A DNA stretch of 64,000 nucleotides from positions 1,270,323 to 1,334,322 of the forward strand of contig WBMV01001117.1 in the NCBI GenBank assembly GCA_013396655.1. Direction: 5' to 3'. Of the stretch, positions 38,201-53,200 are shown piece by piece. A model generated the notes under the pieces. The model worked only from the letters and a program-made list of their open reading frames with translations, was not told the origin of the DNA and ran no database searches. Every line of letters starts with the position of its first letter. Positions within the stretch are counted from its first letter, which is position 1. The position numbers and the translations under genes are program-made. The DNA is from Campylorhamphus procurvoides. Taxonomy: Eukaryota; Chordata; Aves; Passeriformes; Dendrocolaptidae.

Positions 38201-41200
38201 TTATTTAATTATTGTTTTGAAAAGCATTCTGATTTGAAGTACACTCCTGTTTGCCAGGACAGACACAAAAATATCTAGTAAGCAGCAACAAAAAGCATCA
38301 TCAGCCCTACCTGGAAAGGAAGCGCTTGAAGACAGCTTGGAATCTCTTTTAATTTATTTAAAGGCACTTCTGATCTATTGCCATAATCAACAAAAAAAAC
38401 CTGGGAAAAGAATCAAGAGTTCCACAACATTAAAAGTGCTACTTCTAGTGACAAGAAAAGCCACAACTTGAGTGTTTAATAATTACAGCACACCACAACC
38501 GTATCTAGTCACATGGAAGCAAATTCCAAGTCTGTAAAACATGCAAATGAAGTCATACAAAAAGAGAATAGGTCAAATTTTATCATGTCTCTTATTTGAT
38601 CCCTTGGCTTAAACACCCACTTGTAATGCAAATAATCTACCAAAACTAAGAAAGGCAAATTTCTCTGAAAGGCTCTAAAGGCTCTAAATTCTCTCCCCAC
38701 AATTAAAGCTATGAAACCTTACTTCTTAGCAGTGTGTGTGTACCCTCTTAACAATGAGTGATACCTAACTACCTAATTTACTACCTAACATCTGCTTTTA
38801 GATAAACAAAGAAGAACACACATCCAGTGACAGTTTATAAATTCAAAAAGAAAGTGATGAGCACTTATTCACTAGTTTTCCATAACAGCTGGCAATGTTT
38901 AGTATTAACCGTGGAGTGGTGACACTCAGCTAGGTTAAATAAAAATTCAGCTGAGGAATGGGCTGTGTAAAGGTCAATCTTATGAAAATAAGGAAATCTG
39001 TCCTTAAACTGCTGAAAAGTATTGGCCTGAAAAATTAGTATCAATCTTGAATTGTGGCACTAATTTCCATTATTGATCTCAGGACAAAGAGCCAAAATTT
39101 TCTGATTAATTTCTTGATACAGAACTCAGCAGCATGAACACTGTTAAAAAAAAAATATCACAATGAATGAAACCAAGAGAAGGAAAAAACAAATTGTATG
39201 AAGTAAAAGATCATATCTTTTGAAATTTTAACAATTTCTGCTATAAACACTCCTATAAATTCTACGTATAAATTAATATGAATAAATTCTAATTTTATGA
39301 AAATTACCAAGGAGACAGACCTGAGTGTAAGATGACAAGAGGTGGTCCATGCAAAGAAAGCTACGAAAAGGTTAATGTGGCACTTTGCCATGTGAAATAA
39401 TTTTGAATGCAGGAGAAACAACATGTTGGAAGATGAATTGTTGCATTATGCATTGTTGCTAAGCAAAGGCAATGCTGTAAGTATGGGAGAATATATAATT
39501 CTGCTTCAGGAAACTGAGGTCAAAACAAAATCAAGTAGTGAGATGGAGACCAGGAAAGTCACTGTAGCACAGGAGATAAGAGAGCACAGCTTGCTTCCAT
39601 TAGCAAAAGGGAGGCCAGGGGGAAAAGAGACGAGAAATTGGAAGGTAGAAGGAAGAAAAGAAGATTGATGCAAACCAGGGCAAGAAACACTGGCAGAACA
39701 TGCTTAGCTGAATTTGCCATGAGCGACTGAAAACTGCTGATGCAATGCGGGCAAGAAACTTACTTTTTAGATGGATCTCAATATTTTTATGAAGAGGAAG
39801 TGATGAGGCTGCTGCCAGCAACGCACCACTTTATCTAAGGATTCCTTGCCACATTTTCAGATTTACTGGAGGTTTTAGTCTATTTTTTTTTTGCTTTCCT
39901 CCAGCACACAAGAACTTTTACTATATCAAACAAGAGCTTCTCATTCAATAACTAAAAACTCCCATGTTCTGGAAAAAAACCTAATTAATCTACTCTGGCC
40001 AGTGATTTGTATAAAGAAAAGCAAAGCAAAGCTCCAAGATTGTTAACCCAATTACATTCTACCAATTCAATATGACATAGCATATTACCTCAGCAAAATC
40101 TCCATGAACGTAGAGAACACAAGCTCTGTAGTATCCTGTGTTTTCCACAAAAGTGAACGGTGCCAGACAAAGTGAATCTGGACGTGGAAGCTCTGATAAA
40201 TCCCTCAGGTTCTGATAGCTAATTTCAGCAGTTAGAGCCTGGAATACAGTCCTACTTTTTTCATCTATCCTGTAACCCCAGAAGTGTCCAACTTCTACTA
40301 TCTGAAAGCATAAAAGTTAGACAATAAACTTCATTTTATTCTACATCAAATACAAACCACATCTGAGCAGCATACATGAAAACACTCCTACTCCTGACAC
40401 ACACAGTTCACGTGCTACAAAAATGCAGTGAAGCATTTGTTTTATAATTAGAGGTTATCTGAAAATGTTTATTTTCTTTGCTACTGCAATATACTTTTCA
40501 TCTGAACAGATTCTGATATAATTACTAAAATACAGAAAATTAATCAAAGACTGCTTCCATTTTTCTAAATCAAATTAACATACAGAAAACACAAGGTAGA
40601 CAAGATGTATACAGATTGGTGCACTTTTCTTTAGTGACAGAATACCAACTAGCTACATCTATCAGCAAATTAGCTTTGTTACTGTTATGATTAGCCAACC
40701 TATTTAAATCAAACTGAATAAAATAAGTCATCTTTTCAAATGGCTTACTAAACTCATATAACCATTTCAGATCTTGTATCAAATGCTTATGATAAAAAAC
40801 AATCTCTATTTACAGTCATTAAAGCTGACATGTTGAAACAGAAGTAGCATAAGTTAAGTGATTACAATGGGTCTGATCAAATTCATTAACACTTTTTAAC
40901 CAAGAGGCTTTGCTGCATAACAGAAGACAAACACTTTTCCATACTTGCAAAACATGCCACTGCTATCAAGAGCTGTTCTAAGACTTGATCCTATAATCAA
41001 CCCTAGCTCAGTGGTTTGAATGTTTTTATTTCTATTTTAACAGAATACATATTGCTATTACTCAACTTGAGAAGATGACTTAACACAAGATTTAAAATTC
41101 TCAGCTTCAGACTTCAGAAATATTTATGTATGCATACAATTTTCCTCTAATACACTTTTATGCATTTTTCCAAATGAGCATATACTACCATTAATTCCTC

Positions 41201-44200
41201 TCATTTCTCATATGTAGTTTCTGAAGGAAACTGGCAGTTAATAATAACCAGGTAAATGGCCCTAATACCTACAAATTCTCATTTCTGTAGTTTACGCAAG
41301 TATTTTACCTCTTTTCCATTAATCCTCTTTACGTTTATGCCTACTTGCAGCTAACAGTTACTGCCAGCAAATTCTGTCATGTGCAAACGTGTGAGCACTG
41401 TTTAACAAAGAACTACTAAAAATTAGACCACTAATATTCTCCACGCTTCGTAAAGATATCTCTGTGCTAAAAACATTATCAGGACCCATTTTATTTTTAT
41501 TTAAGCTTGTCAGATACTAATCTTTACTAAGCTATCTAGGTAGTAATTATTAGATGTGACCTACTTCACATGTAGAACATTCCTACCTCTGTTATCTTGA
41601 TGGACAAGAAACGACTTAGGATCATCTCTGACATTTCTGAAGCACCAAATGAGATTTCCACGGGCTCCACTGTCTGCTTCTGACAGTCTACAGTTACTCT
41701 AAAACATTTATGGAATAAAGATGCTAAATACTTCACTCACAAGACAAAACTCAAGAGATCAATTTTTTCGCTTTCATTTGCTTCCCAAGGTGTCCCTAGG
41801 GCACATTATGTACTTAATGACTTTTATTTAGGAACACATTAATTCAATTAGAATGTTAAATGACCACACAGAACCAAATTACTACTGAATTAACTCTCTG
41901 AATTGCATTATAATCAAGCACAGGAAGATACACTCCAGGACACAACTGTGCCATCAGTTTATTAAATACACAAAGAATTAAGGTTAAATTGTGAGGCTTT
42001 TTGCTGTGGCATGCCTTCTAAACTTATTTTTTTAAAACCAGAACACACAACAACAGAAAAATAAATACAGCAAATTTTAATATAGAAATTTATATATATG
42101 TATAAAATACTCCCTTTACTTGACAAAAGTTAAGAACTCTATAATTAAGTCTTTCAGTCTAGGAAACTTGAGTTTCTCAACAACTGATTTTCAAAAACAT
42201 TTTAAGTGCTGCTTTGGGGACAGTGAAGCTGCTACAGTACTTTATTATAAATGAAGTACAATCAATGGGATGTGAAACATCCACCTGTACTTTAATTTTC
42301 TCAGTTCATTCCTGCTTTCCTATTTTAGATTTCTTATTTTAAAATACCAAAATGGCTGCAGTCCCATCAGGAGCTAGGCAGATTACAATTTTATCAAGTT
42401 ACCTGTATGACTTGAAGCTCAGAATCAGAGATAATAGTAACAATGAAACCCACATGTCATATTGCCCCAGCAAAAGCAGGTGTGGACCACAGAGATGCAC
42501 TACATTGCACTCCTCAGCAGTATTTTCTATTACGTTGTTATACCTTATATCAGTACATTTCCCCACAGTTTCTACTGCTATGTTCCATCTCCCCCCTTTC
42601 TTTTTTGTCCCCAAATGCCACTCCTTGTTTATTTTGGTTTTAGCAATCCCAATTTTGTCTCTAGCATGAACAGAAATTACTGTGTTCATCCACATGTAGA
42701 TGGAGTAGAAACTGGGGTGGGGGGGGAAGAAAACTGTATTTGAAGTTCTCTTAAACAGTAAAACACCTTCAGCTATAAAGATATATTTAAGACAATCATG
42801 TTATTTTTATTCCTGAGAAAACAGCTTGCTTACACAAAGTTTACATCTGTTTTTAGAACCTAACATATCTTCCTTGGTGATGCTTCCAAGGGAATTCCCA
42901 CTGAATCAGCAAACCTCACTGCAAAGAAACATTTTCCATACATAATACAATTACCTTAGAGATTCCAAACCTGAAGATGCCACACCCTGCAGTTGTTTTC
43001 TGATATCATCTGAATAATGAACATCCAACTCAAAAGGAATCTTCAGCTGTAACATCTTGATTGCCATGTAAACTTCGGGAAGAACCTTAAGGGCCTCCTT
43101 TGGATTACGGGAGAACTCCACAAACACCCTGTTCACACACACACCCCCCAGAAAACCAAACAAACACCCCAACAACAAACAAATGTGATTATCCTGATGA
43201 CTACATGAAAACTTTCTAACATTCTTAGAAGCACATGCCAAATTTAACACAAATAAAAAGGATGTGAAAACATAGGTGAATAAAAGAACTGACGATGGGA
43301 AAAGGAATAAGAAGGGATACATGAACTCAACTTGGCAGATATAGGCCAAAGTTTGCCAGATGATTAGCTAAAAAAAAAGCCATTGGACTTTACAAATGAG
43401 CTGAATTCAGTATAAAAGCTAGAAATAAACACAGGCAGATCAGCTGCAGTTAAGGTCCACTGTTAGAGAACAGCAGAGACAAAACATAAGGCTCAGCCTC
43501 AGCTAGTTGCAAACTTCAAAACCACCTTTTTACATCTAGCCAATACACTAAGCAGAAGTCACCAATTCTAAGGAGAGAAGTGATTTTCTCACTTTGAAGT
43601 ACATCATTGACAAGAAAATTGGTTACTGGATTCATAACTGAGAAGATAAAGGCAGAATGCTTAAAAAGTATTTCATACTTACTTTGATCCACTATAGGCA
43701 ATAGATTTTACTTGCCCACACTGTCGGAGCTGTGATTGCAACTGTTTATGGTATAGGTATCCATAAGGAGGAATATTCCTCAGCTGTTAAGAAAAAGATG
43801 TTACATTTGGATACAATTGTCTTAATGCATTTCTAAGTTCACTTAAGCTTTCCCCTTAACATGCAATAACATAAAATCTGAACAACAAATTCCAAAAAAG
43901 CTATATGCTACAGTATATCCAAGAATCTCAAAAGACAATTAAAAAAACGTAAGTTATGCTGCTAGTGATGCTCTACTTCTTCAAATGGCTGGATAAATGC
44001 TTTCTTTAACTATAAATGAAGCAGATTTGTAATTAAATATATTAACTTGGTATTTTTTCCAAAAAGCTGTCTAGTATCCTTGGTTTTGCTTGTAACAGAA
44101 AACCAGTGGATTGCTATGATCCCTTGTTCATGATAGGGAAATATATCCTAGGCAGTGTGAACAGCCTGGGAAATAGGAGGACATACAGCTTCTGCATATC

Positions 44201-47200
44201 CTGGCAGAACTATGACATGCTGAATTGCTGAGGTGTGGTGGGACAGCCTGCACAACTGGAAAGCACTTACAGATGGATACATGCCTCTTAAAGATGACAA
44301 AGAGCAATCTCCTGCTCTGCCCTGTGCAGAGGAGTAACTCAAATGTAAGGTTCCACAACTATTAATATGCAACTGTAGCCAGATATCCATTTCTCTAACT
44401 TTTTACTTAATAATCTCTCATAGGAGATCTTGATTTAACACAGAATCATGAAATCCTAACTAGCAAGTTCCAATTCTGAGACTTCAAACTGCTTTTCAGT
44501 CTATGCAACTATTCTTTTCTTTGGCTATCACAACCTTAGACAGAAGAGACTACTTTTAGAAAATCTTCTTCTGCCTTGGAATTACACTACTAAGATCAGC
44601 TACTGGTCAAAAAAACGTGGTCTGGCTTTGACTGCAGAAACTGCCTCAAGGCAAGATGATTTAGAGAGACCAGAGAGAGTGGGAGGAATAATTGTCTTTT
44701 ATATCTTCAGCACACACCATTAGGAGCAGCATACAGCTCCAAGAGCCTCTCAAATTATGAGCTTAAGGAACTTGCAGCATTCGTGCCCAAGATAATCATT
44801 TACATTGATGAAGACACAGCAGATATTTCTCCCCTCTTCAAGGTAACAAGCAGTTAATATATGAGCAGATCAAGAGTTACATCAATTAACAGTAAGTAGC
44901 TCCTTAAATCTACCAGTTTAATCTTAATCAATGCTGCTATGGCAAGACTTGTTTTTATTCCATAAAACTGAATCTAGTCTGGTATTTTGCTTCAATATAC
45001 TTAAATAATGTTGAAAACTTCAAAAGCATATATAAATGTTTTTGCACACACATTGCCATGCCAGCATCTCCTTCAGTACAGAACGAGCCCCTCTTCTTGA
45101 GCAAGCAGTGAAGCACAAAAAAACCCCTTGGCACTAAGATTTTCTGAGTTTCTCTACCTTTTTATCTTTTTTCTCTTGTGCCAATAAAAGTCTATTCTCT
45201 GAGGCTGCCTGGTTTGTAGGTTTGCTTTCTTTAAGCACAGGTCGTGGCTATTTTACCAGTTCAGATACACCAAACACTTTCATAGTTTAGACGGTGCTTC
45301 ATTTTGCATAAATCAGCAAAGCCATTTTAAACTTGTACTTACGCAGTCAAAGTAATTTTAGAGGATGAATAGTGCAGTGAAATACCTGAGTAATCTAAAA
45401 GCAACAAGCATGAATGCCATCCACTATCAAGCAGGAGAAGACTAAAAAAGTAACATCGAAGTGACGACAACATATTATATAAGTACTCATTAAAAAGTAC
45501 CCTTGATAATGCTCTTCTATTTTTCCAAATACTTTGTTAGTTTGATGGAAGTTGTTTGCCTGTGCTAGACTAGCAATCAAATGCATTGAGGCATTCAGGA
45601 ATTCTAAAATTGCCCACCCACACAATGTTTATTGTATTGAAAGAAAGGGAGATGGGAGAAAAGAGTTTTACCAAGTGAGGATCAGAGTAGATAACTATTT
45701 CTGCCCCTGCCCAAGACAGAACCCAAGTTGAAAATACCACCCAAACACCACCTATTTCTATTACTTGATTCTTAATTAATTCACCTTCTTAACATACCAT
45801 TACAGTGGTTTTTGGATCTTTGCCAGCAAGCTCTTTCATAGCAATTCTTTCATTAAATTTTCCAAAAGTAAAGTAGTTTGGATAGAAAGCACCAGCTATT
45901 ACAACCTGAAATCAAGAAAATATTTTGTAAAATGCAGCACATTGTATTCAGTTTCTTTAAAAGAAATACACTGGCAACATGAAGAGACTCCAACAGCTCT
46001 TCATATGAATATTTTTTCCTGTCTCTTTCCAGGAATTACTGGATCTGCAGACTAAACATTAATTCATGCAAATCCTTAAAAACATATTTTTATGAAAAGA
46101 GTTGAATTTCTGGAGCAATTCTACATTTTAATATTTTGGTATGCAGACTTGCTCTATGAAGAACATAACTATTAATGTTGATTTCAAGAAGAGCCTCAAT
46201 TTAAATAAATTCACATAAAATAGGCACAGGTAAATTGTTCAGTTTTCAGGCTACATCTTACAGAATTTAAACAATTCAGCTGCGAGACATTCACTGCTTA
46301 CAGAGTTAAGCCCACTGCCATTGACAAGATAAATATGTCTGAAAATAAAATCACAGCTAATCAATCCAAGTAACACAACAAATTTAACTGGAAATTTGAC
46401 AAAGTTAACATGGCTAGAACACATCTAATTCCCAGGACCCCTCCCCATTAACCAACCAAGACAGCAGGCATTCCAATAGAAGTGATAGCATCATTTTCCA
46501 AAAAAACTAACATTACTTGTCCTTCTACATTATCAATACATTTTCAAAGAGAATTACTTTCTTTTCTACCCAAAATCCCAACATCCACAGAGAATTATGA
46601 AACATGAGTTTAATACTAGTTCATCAAAAACCCAGCTATACATTTTGTAAATAATGTCTCTTTATGACAATAAAGCATTACCTTCAAAATGAACTGTTGT
46701 TTGTAGACATATTCCTGGTCCATAGCAGGTGGTTGATCATTAACATACATGTTAAATGCTTCAACTCGCCTTTTCAAGTTGTAAAATAACTCTGCCACCT
46801 GAAAATTGATCTCTAAGTTACATTTTAAACAGATCAAACCTATTCACAAGCTAAAATAAAGTCTGTTAGTAAAAGTCTAAAATAATTGGATAAACTCCCT
46901 TCCCTTTTTAGGTGACTAGCATGCATTTCACCAATACACTGCTTAGCACCTCTGTGTTGAAAAATCATTTCAGTTCTGTGGCTCCAGCAGTTCTTTTGAC
47001 ACCTTATAAAGAGCTTTGTAGTCACAAAGCATATTATGCATATATGATGTAGAACAAAATTAGGAAATAACAGGATGATATTCTCCATTTAAATAATTTT
47101 AGGTTTGCATCTTAAAAATCATGCTAACCACCTGACTTCTGCACCTAAAACTGACCATGCTGCACCCTCAGTTCAGCAGACAGCCATGACTACTGTACAT

Positions 47201-50200
47201 GAGATCAAACTTGTGCTCTACACCAGAACATACTAAGCTTTCAATCTCCAGCTTTTCCAAGAAACTTCCACAAGCAGCCACTGGTCCTCTGACCACACAG
47301 TGAATGCCTTCACTCTCCCAGCTAATTCTGGACCAAATGTAGGAAAGTACAGCCCATTCAACTTCTTTGTACCTACATTTTCTCTTCCTTTCTGCTGCTG
47401 GCAGTTTTAGGACACTACTAGAAAAACTATGATAACCAGAAAGCAACCTGTGTGACTGACTCAGCTCTGCAAATTTACCCCCACACAAGGAATTGTAAGA
47501 TTATTATCTTGAAGTGTGACACATAAAACACCTCAAATCTTACTAAGGGTTAGTGTATATGTCCATTCTAAACTCCTTATATATTATGACATGTACAACT
47601 TCTTGCATTAACTGAACCAGGAGAGGTTCCCATGTAAGACTGATCATTCAACTGTCCAGTTCTACAGAATTTTCTCTCACTTTTTTGTTATCACATGTAC
47701 AAGCCAAAAAACGACTACCATTTCTTATCCAGATGGTCGGTTGTTAACAAAAGCTTTTTATATTTCCTGTGCTTTTTGAACGCAGGCCCTAAACTGCTCA
47801 TGCCTGAGATGTGAACCACCAGAATAGCAGGCAAGGCCATTCTAATAATCACAGGTACTCAGGAGTTTTACTTATTTCTCCCTCAACATATCACATTCAG
47901 CTTCCAGCCCATTGCAAAGCAGAGTTTTCATTAATTGCTGCACAAATTTTCAAGTCCAGTCCTCATTATATAACTCTATTTGCTTCGAGTTATCCTAACC
48001 AGAAGACAGAATTATGTAACAACAGACAGCAATCACACCACAACCAGTGATCTTAGGAACCTATAAAACTAGCAAATAATACTGGAAGTCTCTTAAAAAC
48101 ATTAAAAATATGTTCAACAGTTAATTATTTACCACCACATTTTCCATGCTAACAAAAGGAAAACTGATTTCATCTAAATTCATACATAATTTCACAAAAA
48201 GATATATACAGAGATACATAATAGAGTAGGCTTATCCAAGATTTACAGAAAACAAGCAAAGTTCTTCTGCTTATCAAAATGATTACCTATTTCATCTTAC
48301 CTCTTTGATCTTCTTGATATGAACACAATTTGATTGACCCCACTCCAACTCTTCCTGAAAAACAAAGTTAGAAATTTGCTTCTTCTACTGCTAGTAAATT
48401 TTGTCTCACATTCTTCTGTGTGGACACCAATAATTACATATAGCAATAGACGAATTTAGTGTCATTTCACAGCTTTCATTGTGTTCATATTTAGTATTAC
48501 AACAAGAATGAAAACATAAGACAAATATATTTGACTAAAACTATACTTTGGTTATCTCCAATGCAGCTGTGGGTCATCTAAATGTTTCTTATAAACCCAC
48601 AAGTACAACTCCTATGTTGTTACTACAAAATCTACTTTAAACTGGACACTAAGAGAAGCATAGGAATGTTAAGGTTTGAAAAGACCTCCAAGATCATCGA
48701 GTCCAACCATTAACCCACCACTGCCACGTTCAGCACTAAACCACGTCCCCAAGTGCCACATCCACATACCTTTTGAACAATCCCACAGATGGTGACTCCA
48801 CCACTTCTCTGGGCAACCTGTTCCAATGCTTTCAGGGAAGACAGTTTTCCTAATATCCAACCTAAACCTCCCCTGGTGCAGCTTGAGGCCATTTCCTCTT
48901 CTCTTCTCACTTGGGAGAAGGGGCCAACCCCCACCTTGCTACAGACTCCTTTCAGGTAGTTGGAGAAAGTGACAAGGACCTCCCTGAGCCTCCTTTCCTC
49001 CAGACTAAACACCCCCAGCTCTCCCAGATGCTCCTTGCAAGGCTTGTGCTCCAGACCCTTCCCCAGCTCAGCTGCCCTTTTCTGGACACACTCCAACACC
49101 TCAATGTCTTACAGTACTTTCTACACAGCACTTGAGGTGTGGCCTCACCAGTACAGAGGTATAAATGACTTCCCTGGTCCTGCTGGCCACAATATTGCTA
49201 ATACAAGCCAGAATGCCATTGGCCTTCTTGGCCACCAGGGCACAAAAACCCAGAACTTCTTTATCTGAATGTACGACTTTGTCAGACAGATTCTGACCAT
49301 CTTGGCTACTCCTTATAACTCGGTGTATGTTATACACTGGTATTCATAAAAGATGCTATGCTCTGAAAAAAGCTGGGAAATAAAAAAGATTTTATCTCAT
49401 ACACACAAAGGAAAGACTGAAGGCTATTGTGTGCATACTACTGGTTTTGTTGTGACTGATGCACATAAACATCTTTCAGAGTTTTTTGAGAGGGCAGAGA
49501 TCTGCATGTTTAAAAAAAATAGACACTTCTGTGTGTTACAAGTGTTTATTTCAACTACAGCTCAATTTCCCTTTTTAGCTTGGATTTCAAACCCTCTGGC
49601 CACTGTTGATCCATCTGTGAAACGGACTACATAAGGGACTGTCTTCAAATAACTCTATACTGGATTCAAAGACTCATTTTTTCTCAAAGCCTATGCTTCT
49701 ACTTACTTACGAAAAATCATCATTATTATAAATAAGGCTTGCTAGCCAAAATTCCTTACTAAGGAATATCACAAACTCCATCACTGAAGGTATCAACTTT
49801 GAATAGAAAAGAAGAAACACAACTAACCTTGGGGTTTCTCAGCTGCCCATTTTGCTTGCAGGCCTGCCATGCCTAAAAAAGAAGTAGTGAAGTATTCAGA
49901 CACAAAATGCAGTGCTTTAGTAATAATTACTACAAATACTAACATGAAACTTCAAACTATGAAGGTTTTTTCCATATCAATACTGAAGATAGTTTTGAAC
50001 ACCATTTAAGAAACCAAAATTCCCCCCAGCTAACACAAACCATAAATATTACAGCACAATTGCTGAAGGAAGATAACTGTTCTGCCTTCAAGTTGGACTG
50101 AAAAGGAGTTTAAGCACTACTGGATGAACCGTAATTACATATATTGCCTCTAACTTTCCATCAGGTCCTGCAGCTAAACCGGAAACACAGCATTTAAGTC

Positions 50201-53200
50201 ACTGAATTTCTAGACATAGCTTAGAAATTCTGGATCTTGATGCATTACAAAAGACTGAACATGTTATATTCCAAGGTTTTAAAGGAGTAAGTCCTGATTT
50301 GTGTTGGGTGAGGTGCAATAGCCACCTGAGAACACAGCCACATATAACAGGCCCTCCACCCAGTTTTCTGAGAGGAAATGGATGGAGCAATTAAATACAT
50401 GAAAGACTGCATAAATTAGAACAATTTGGATTCTTTAGTTTGATGCTATAATAAAGCAGGATATTTTCAGAACCCTTTTTTTTCCACCTTACTTTGGGAC
50501 ATAAGTAAATGAACTGATTTTGATACAGTTCTGATGCAAATGCCTCCCAGAAAACAAGGCTGGAAGAGAAACTAACAGCAAGTCACCTCATAATGCAATT
50601 TTCCAGCTTACTGTGGACACTGACAACCAGCATAGTTGAATAGCTGGAGTGCATTTCCCTGCCTTCAGAGAGGCTACCCTGGAAGAAATCTAATCTGAAC
50701 CACGGAGTTTGAAAACAAACTTTACTGAACTTACCTGTTCTTTTCTGAAACTCAGCCATTCAAAACAAAGCTTTCACATCACTGACACACAGAGATACTT
50801 CTCTGAAAGCTCTGTCTGAGTGTTTGTATTTATCCTCCAGGACAACACTGATTTATACTATCATCTTCAGATTAACAGGTGACAATTACCAGGTGACACA
50901 AAGGAAATATAATACATATAAGGGGATTTCAGAAAAGATTATTTTTGAGCCTCAGGATCAGTCGATACGCATGGCATATCTGCCCATGTGTGCTTAAAGA
51001 AATTCTGACAGCAGAGTAGAGAAAAACAAGTCAGTTTCTGCTGACAGACAACATATTTTTAAAAGTGAATAAATTACAGAATCACAGAATCAAGTAGGTT
51101 GGAAAAGACCTCTGAGATCATCAAGTCCAACCCAATTAAATCTGCAGCTGATGATTTTGGAGTCTCCAGATTACAGTATGCACAGTGTAAAATTGCTGGA
51201 TTTTGAACAGTAAGTTCCTCTAGCTTTAGTAGTCTTTGCTGCACTGTACCAGCTCTGCCTGTACCTGGAGGGATTGACCCCTGTCCATGGTACTGGGCTA
51301 CCAAACAGACAAGGATACCAAAAAATGACATTTGCACAACATAAAACATCACAAAGGCAAACATAAAAAGTTGGGAGAAAGGTCACCAAACGCATAGTGC
51401 ACCAGAATTTACCAGTCCAAACTGTCCCTGGTTAAAGGGGAACTACAAATATCACCACACTTCTGGCGTTTTATTTCTGGCTAGTATAATAGAGACAATC
51501 AGAACTAGGACTGTTACCCAGCAGGACACAGACTGCAAAAAGTATCAACAAGTAGCTAGCAGTAATGTGCAATTTTTAACAACTTCAAATCACAAGTCCT
51601 GCACTGATCCTACAAAGATGAGAATCTCTGCCTTGGTCTATCAGATTCACTGTAACCTAAGCTGGAAGAAAAAGACTTACCTTAAATGCATTCACAATTG
51701 CAATACAGTCACTATTACTATTCCCAGCAAAAGACTTTTTTTTCCTGGCAATACAAACAAAAGTATGGTCAACAATATTTTTTTCAAATATTGCATATAT
51801 TATGCAGCTCAAAATGCTACATTAGTAACACCTTCCAGGACTTTAACATAAAACAAGATTGATACACTTATTGTAATTACTTGTTCTTATTCACATCTTG
51901 TTGAAGGAGAAGCTCTGTATGGGCAGGGTAGTTACAAAAAATATTGTCCCTGCTATTTTAAAGAACATTTTAATAGACACTGACACATGTTTACATCAGA
52001 AAGGCAAGGCTGGAGAACTGGGCCCTGTGCTCAGGAAAGGATAAGCTACCTCAATGATTTATCTTCACTCATGAACAGATTTCAGTATCTACCTGGAAAA
52101 GGTTTTTGTACTGCTTGGCGATTTGACAGAAAATTAGACTCATGACATGGAACATTATATTGAGTGACCAACTTGCCCTCTGCCCCCCAGTGTAGTTAGG
52201 AAGTTGTAAAACACCTTGGGTACTACCTGAATCCATGAACACTGCTTTTGAAAGCCACTGAAAAAAAATTCCGCAGAGACAGCGCTGCAGCTACAACAGA
52301 AACAAATTAAAATTAAAACCTGCAAATCGTCTGCTTTTAGAGAAATGTCCTCACGTGTTCCTCTTTCAGTTACCTATAATAAGGCATTCCTCTAAGCACC
52401 CGAAGATGTGCCCAAGGACTATCAACTTTCCAAAATACAGGTCCACTGGCAACTGTAACAACACTCTTCCTAAGAAAGTCAGCTCGCCATCATGCAGATT
52501 TCCTCCTGTTCGCACACAGGTAAGTGCTCCCAGCTACAGAAAATAAAATTTTGTAAAAGGTGACCCAGCAAATCCAAGACAATTTTTAAAGCCTAGTACT
52601 TTTCAAATCAAAGCTACTATCTATACTGGATATAAAAGCAAGGTACAAATGATACAAATATTATTTCTCATGCACTTTGGAAAAGAACAAAATGTAATGC
52701 AATGAAGATTATACCCCTTATCAACTTTGTAATTGAAAAGCAAAATCACCAACTTCATTGTACAGGTGAGAAGGGTACGTCAGACTGACCCCTACACACC
52801 ACAAGATATAAGAATGTGATTTATTACTTACTCATAAACCATACCATTTACAGAGTTCAAGTTATCATTACTCCCTAATGAAATTATAATCCTGTTTTAA
52901 TGAACTACAGAAATTACGCTTAAGAAGATGAGGACAAAACAATAGTCCACTGTGGGAAAAAATTCTCTAGACACAGCTAATATTTAAGATTCCAATTAAG
53001 GTTACTATTACCTTAAATACCAGGAAAACCACTTGTGCAGTATATTTCTATTACCCTGAATTTAACAACACTAAAAGGAAGCCTACCTCTTTCAGCTGGA
53101 CTATGGTACGTTCAATGTCATCTACACTGGGTGGAGAAAGAGCTGTTGCCAGCAAGGCTTTTGGGTCCCCCATATCAAGCTTTTTTAGTTTTAATACTGT

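Noticed and set aside
47168..47488. 106-codon minus-strand frame inside a TDRD9 intron as an extra exon
   Set aside because: The flanking TDRD9 exons join directly in phase and match human without an insertion at this point.
52084..52140. Possible TDRD9 exon with a GTAGAT donor
   Set aside because: The encoded residues do not match TDRD9, and the exons at 52227-52290 and 51681-51744 join in phase without it.
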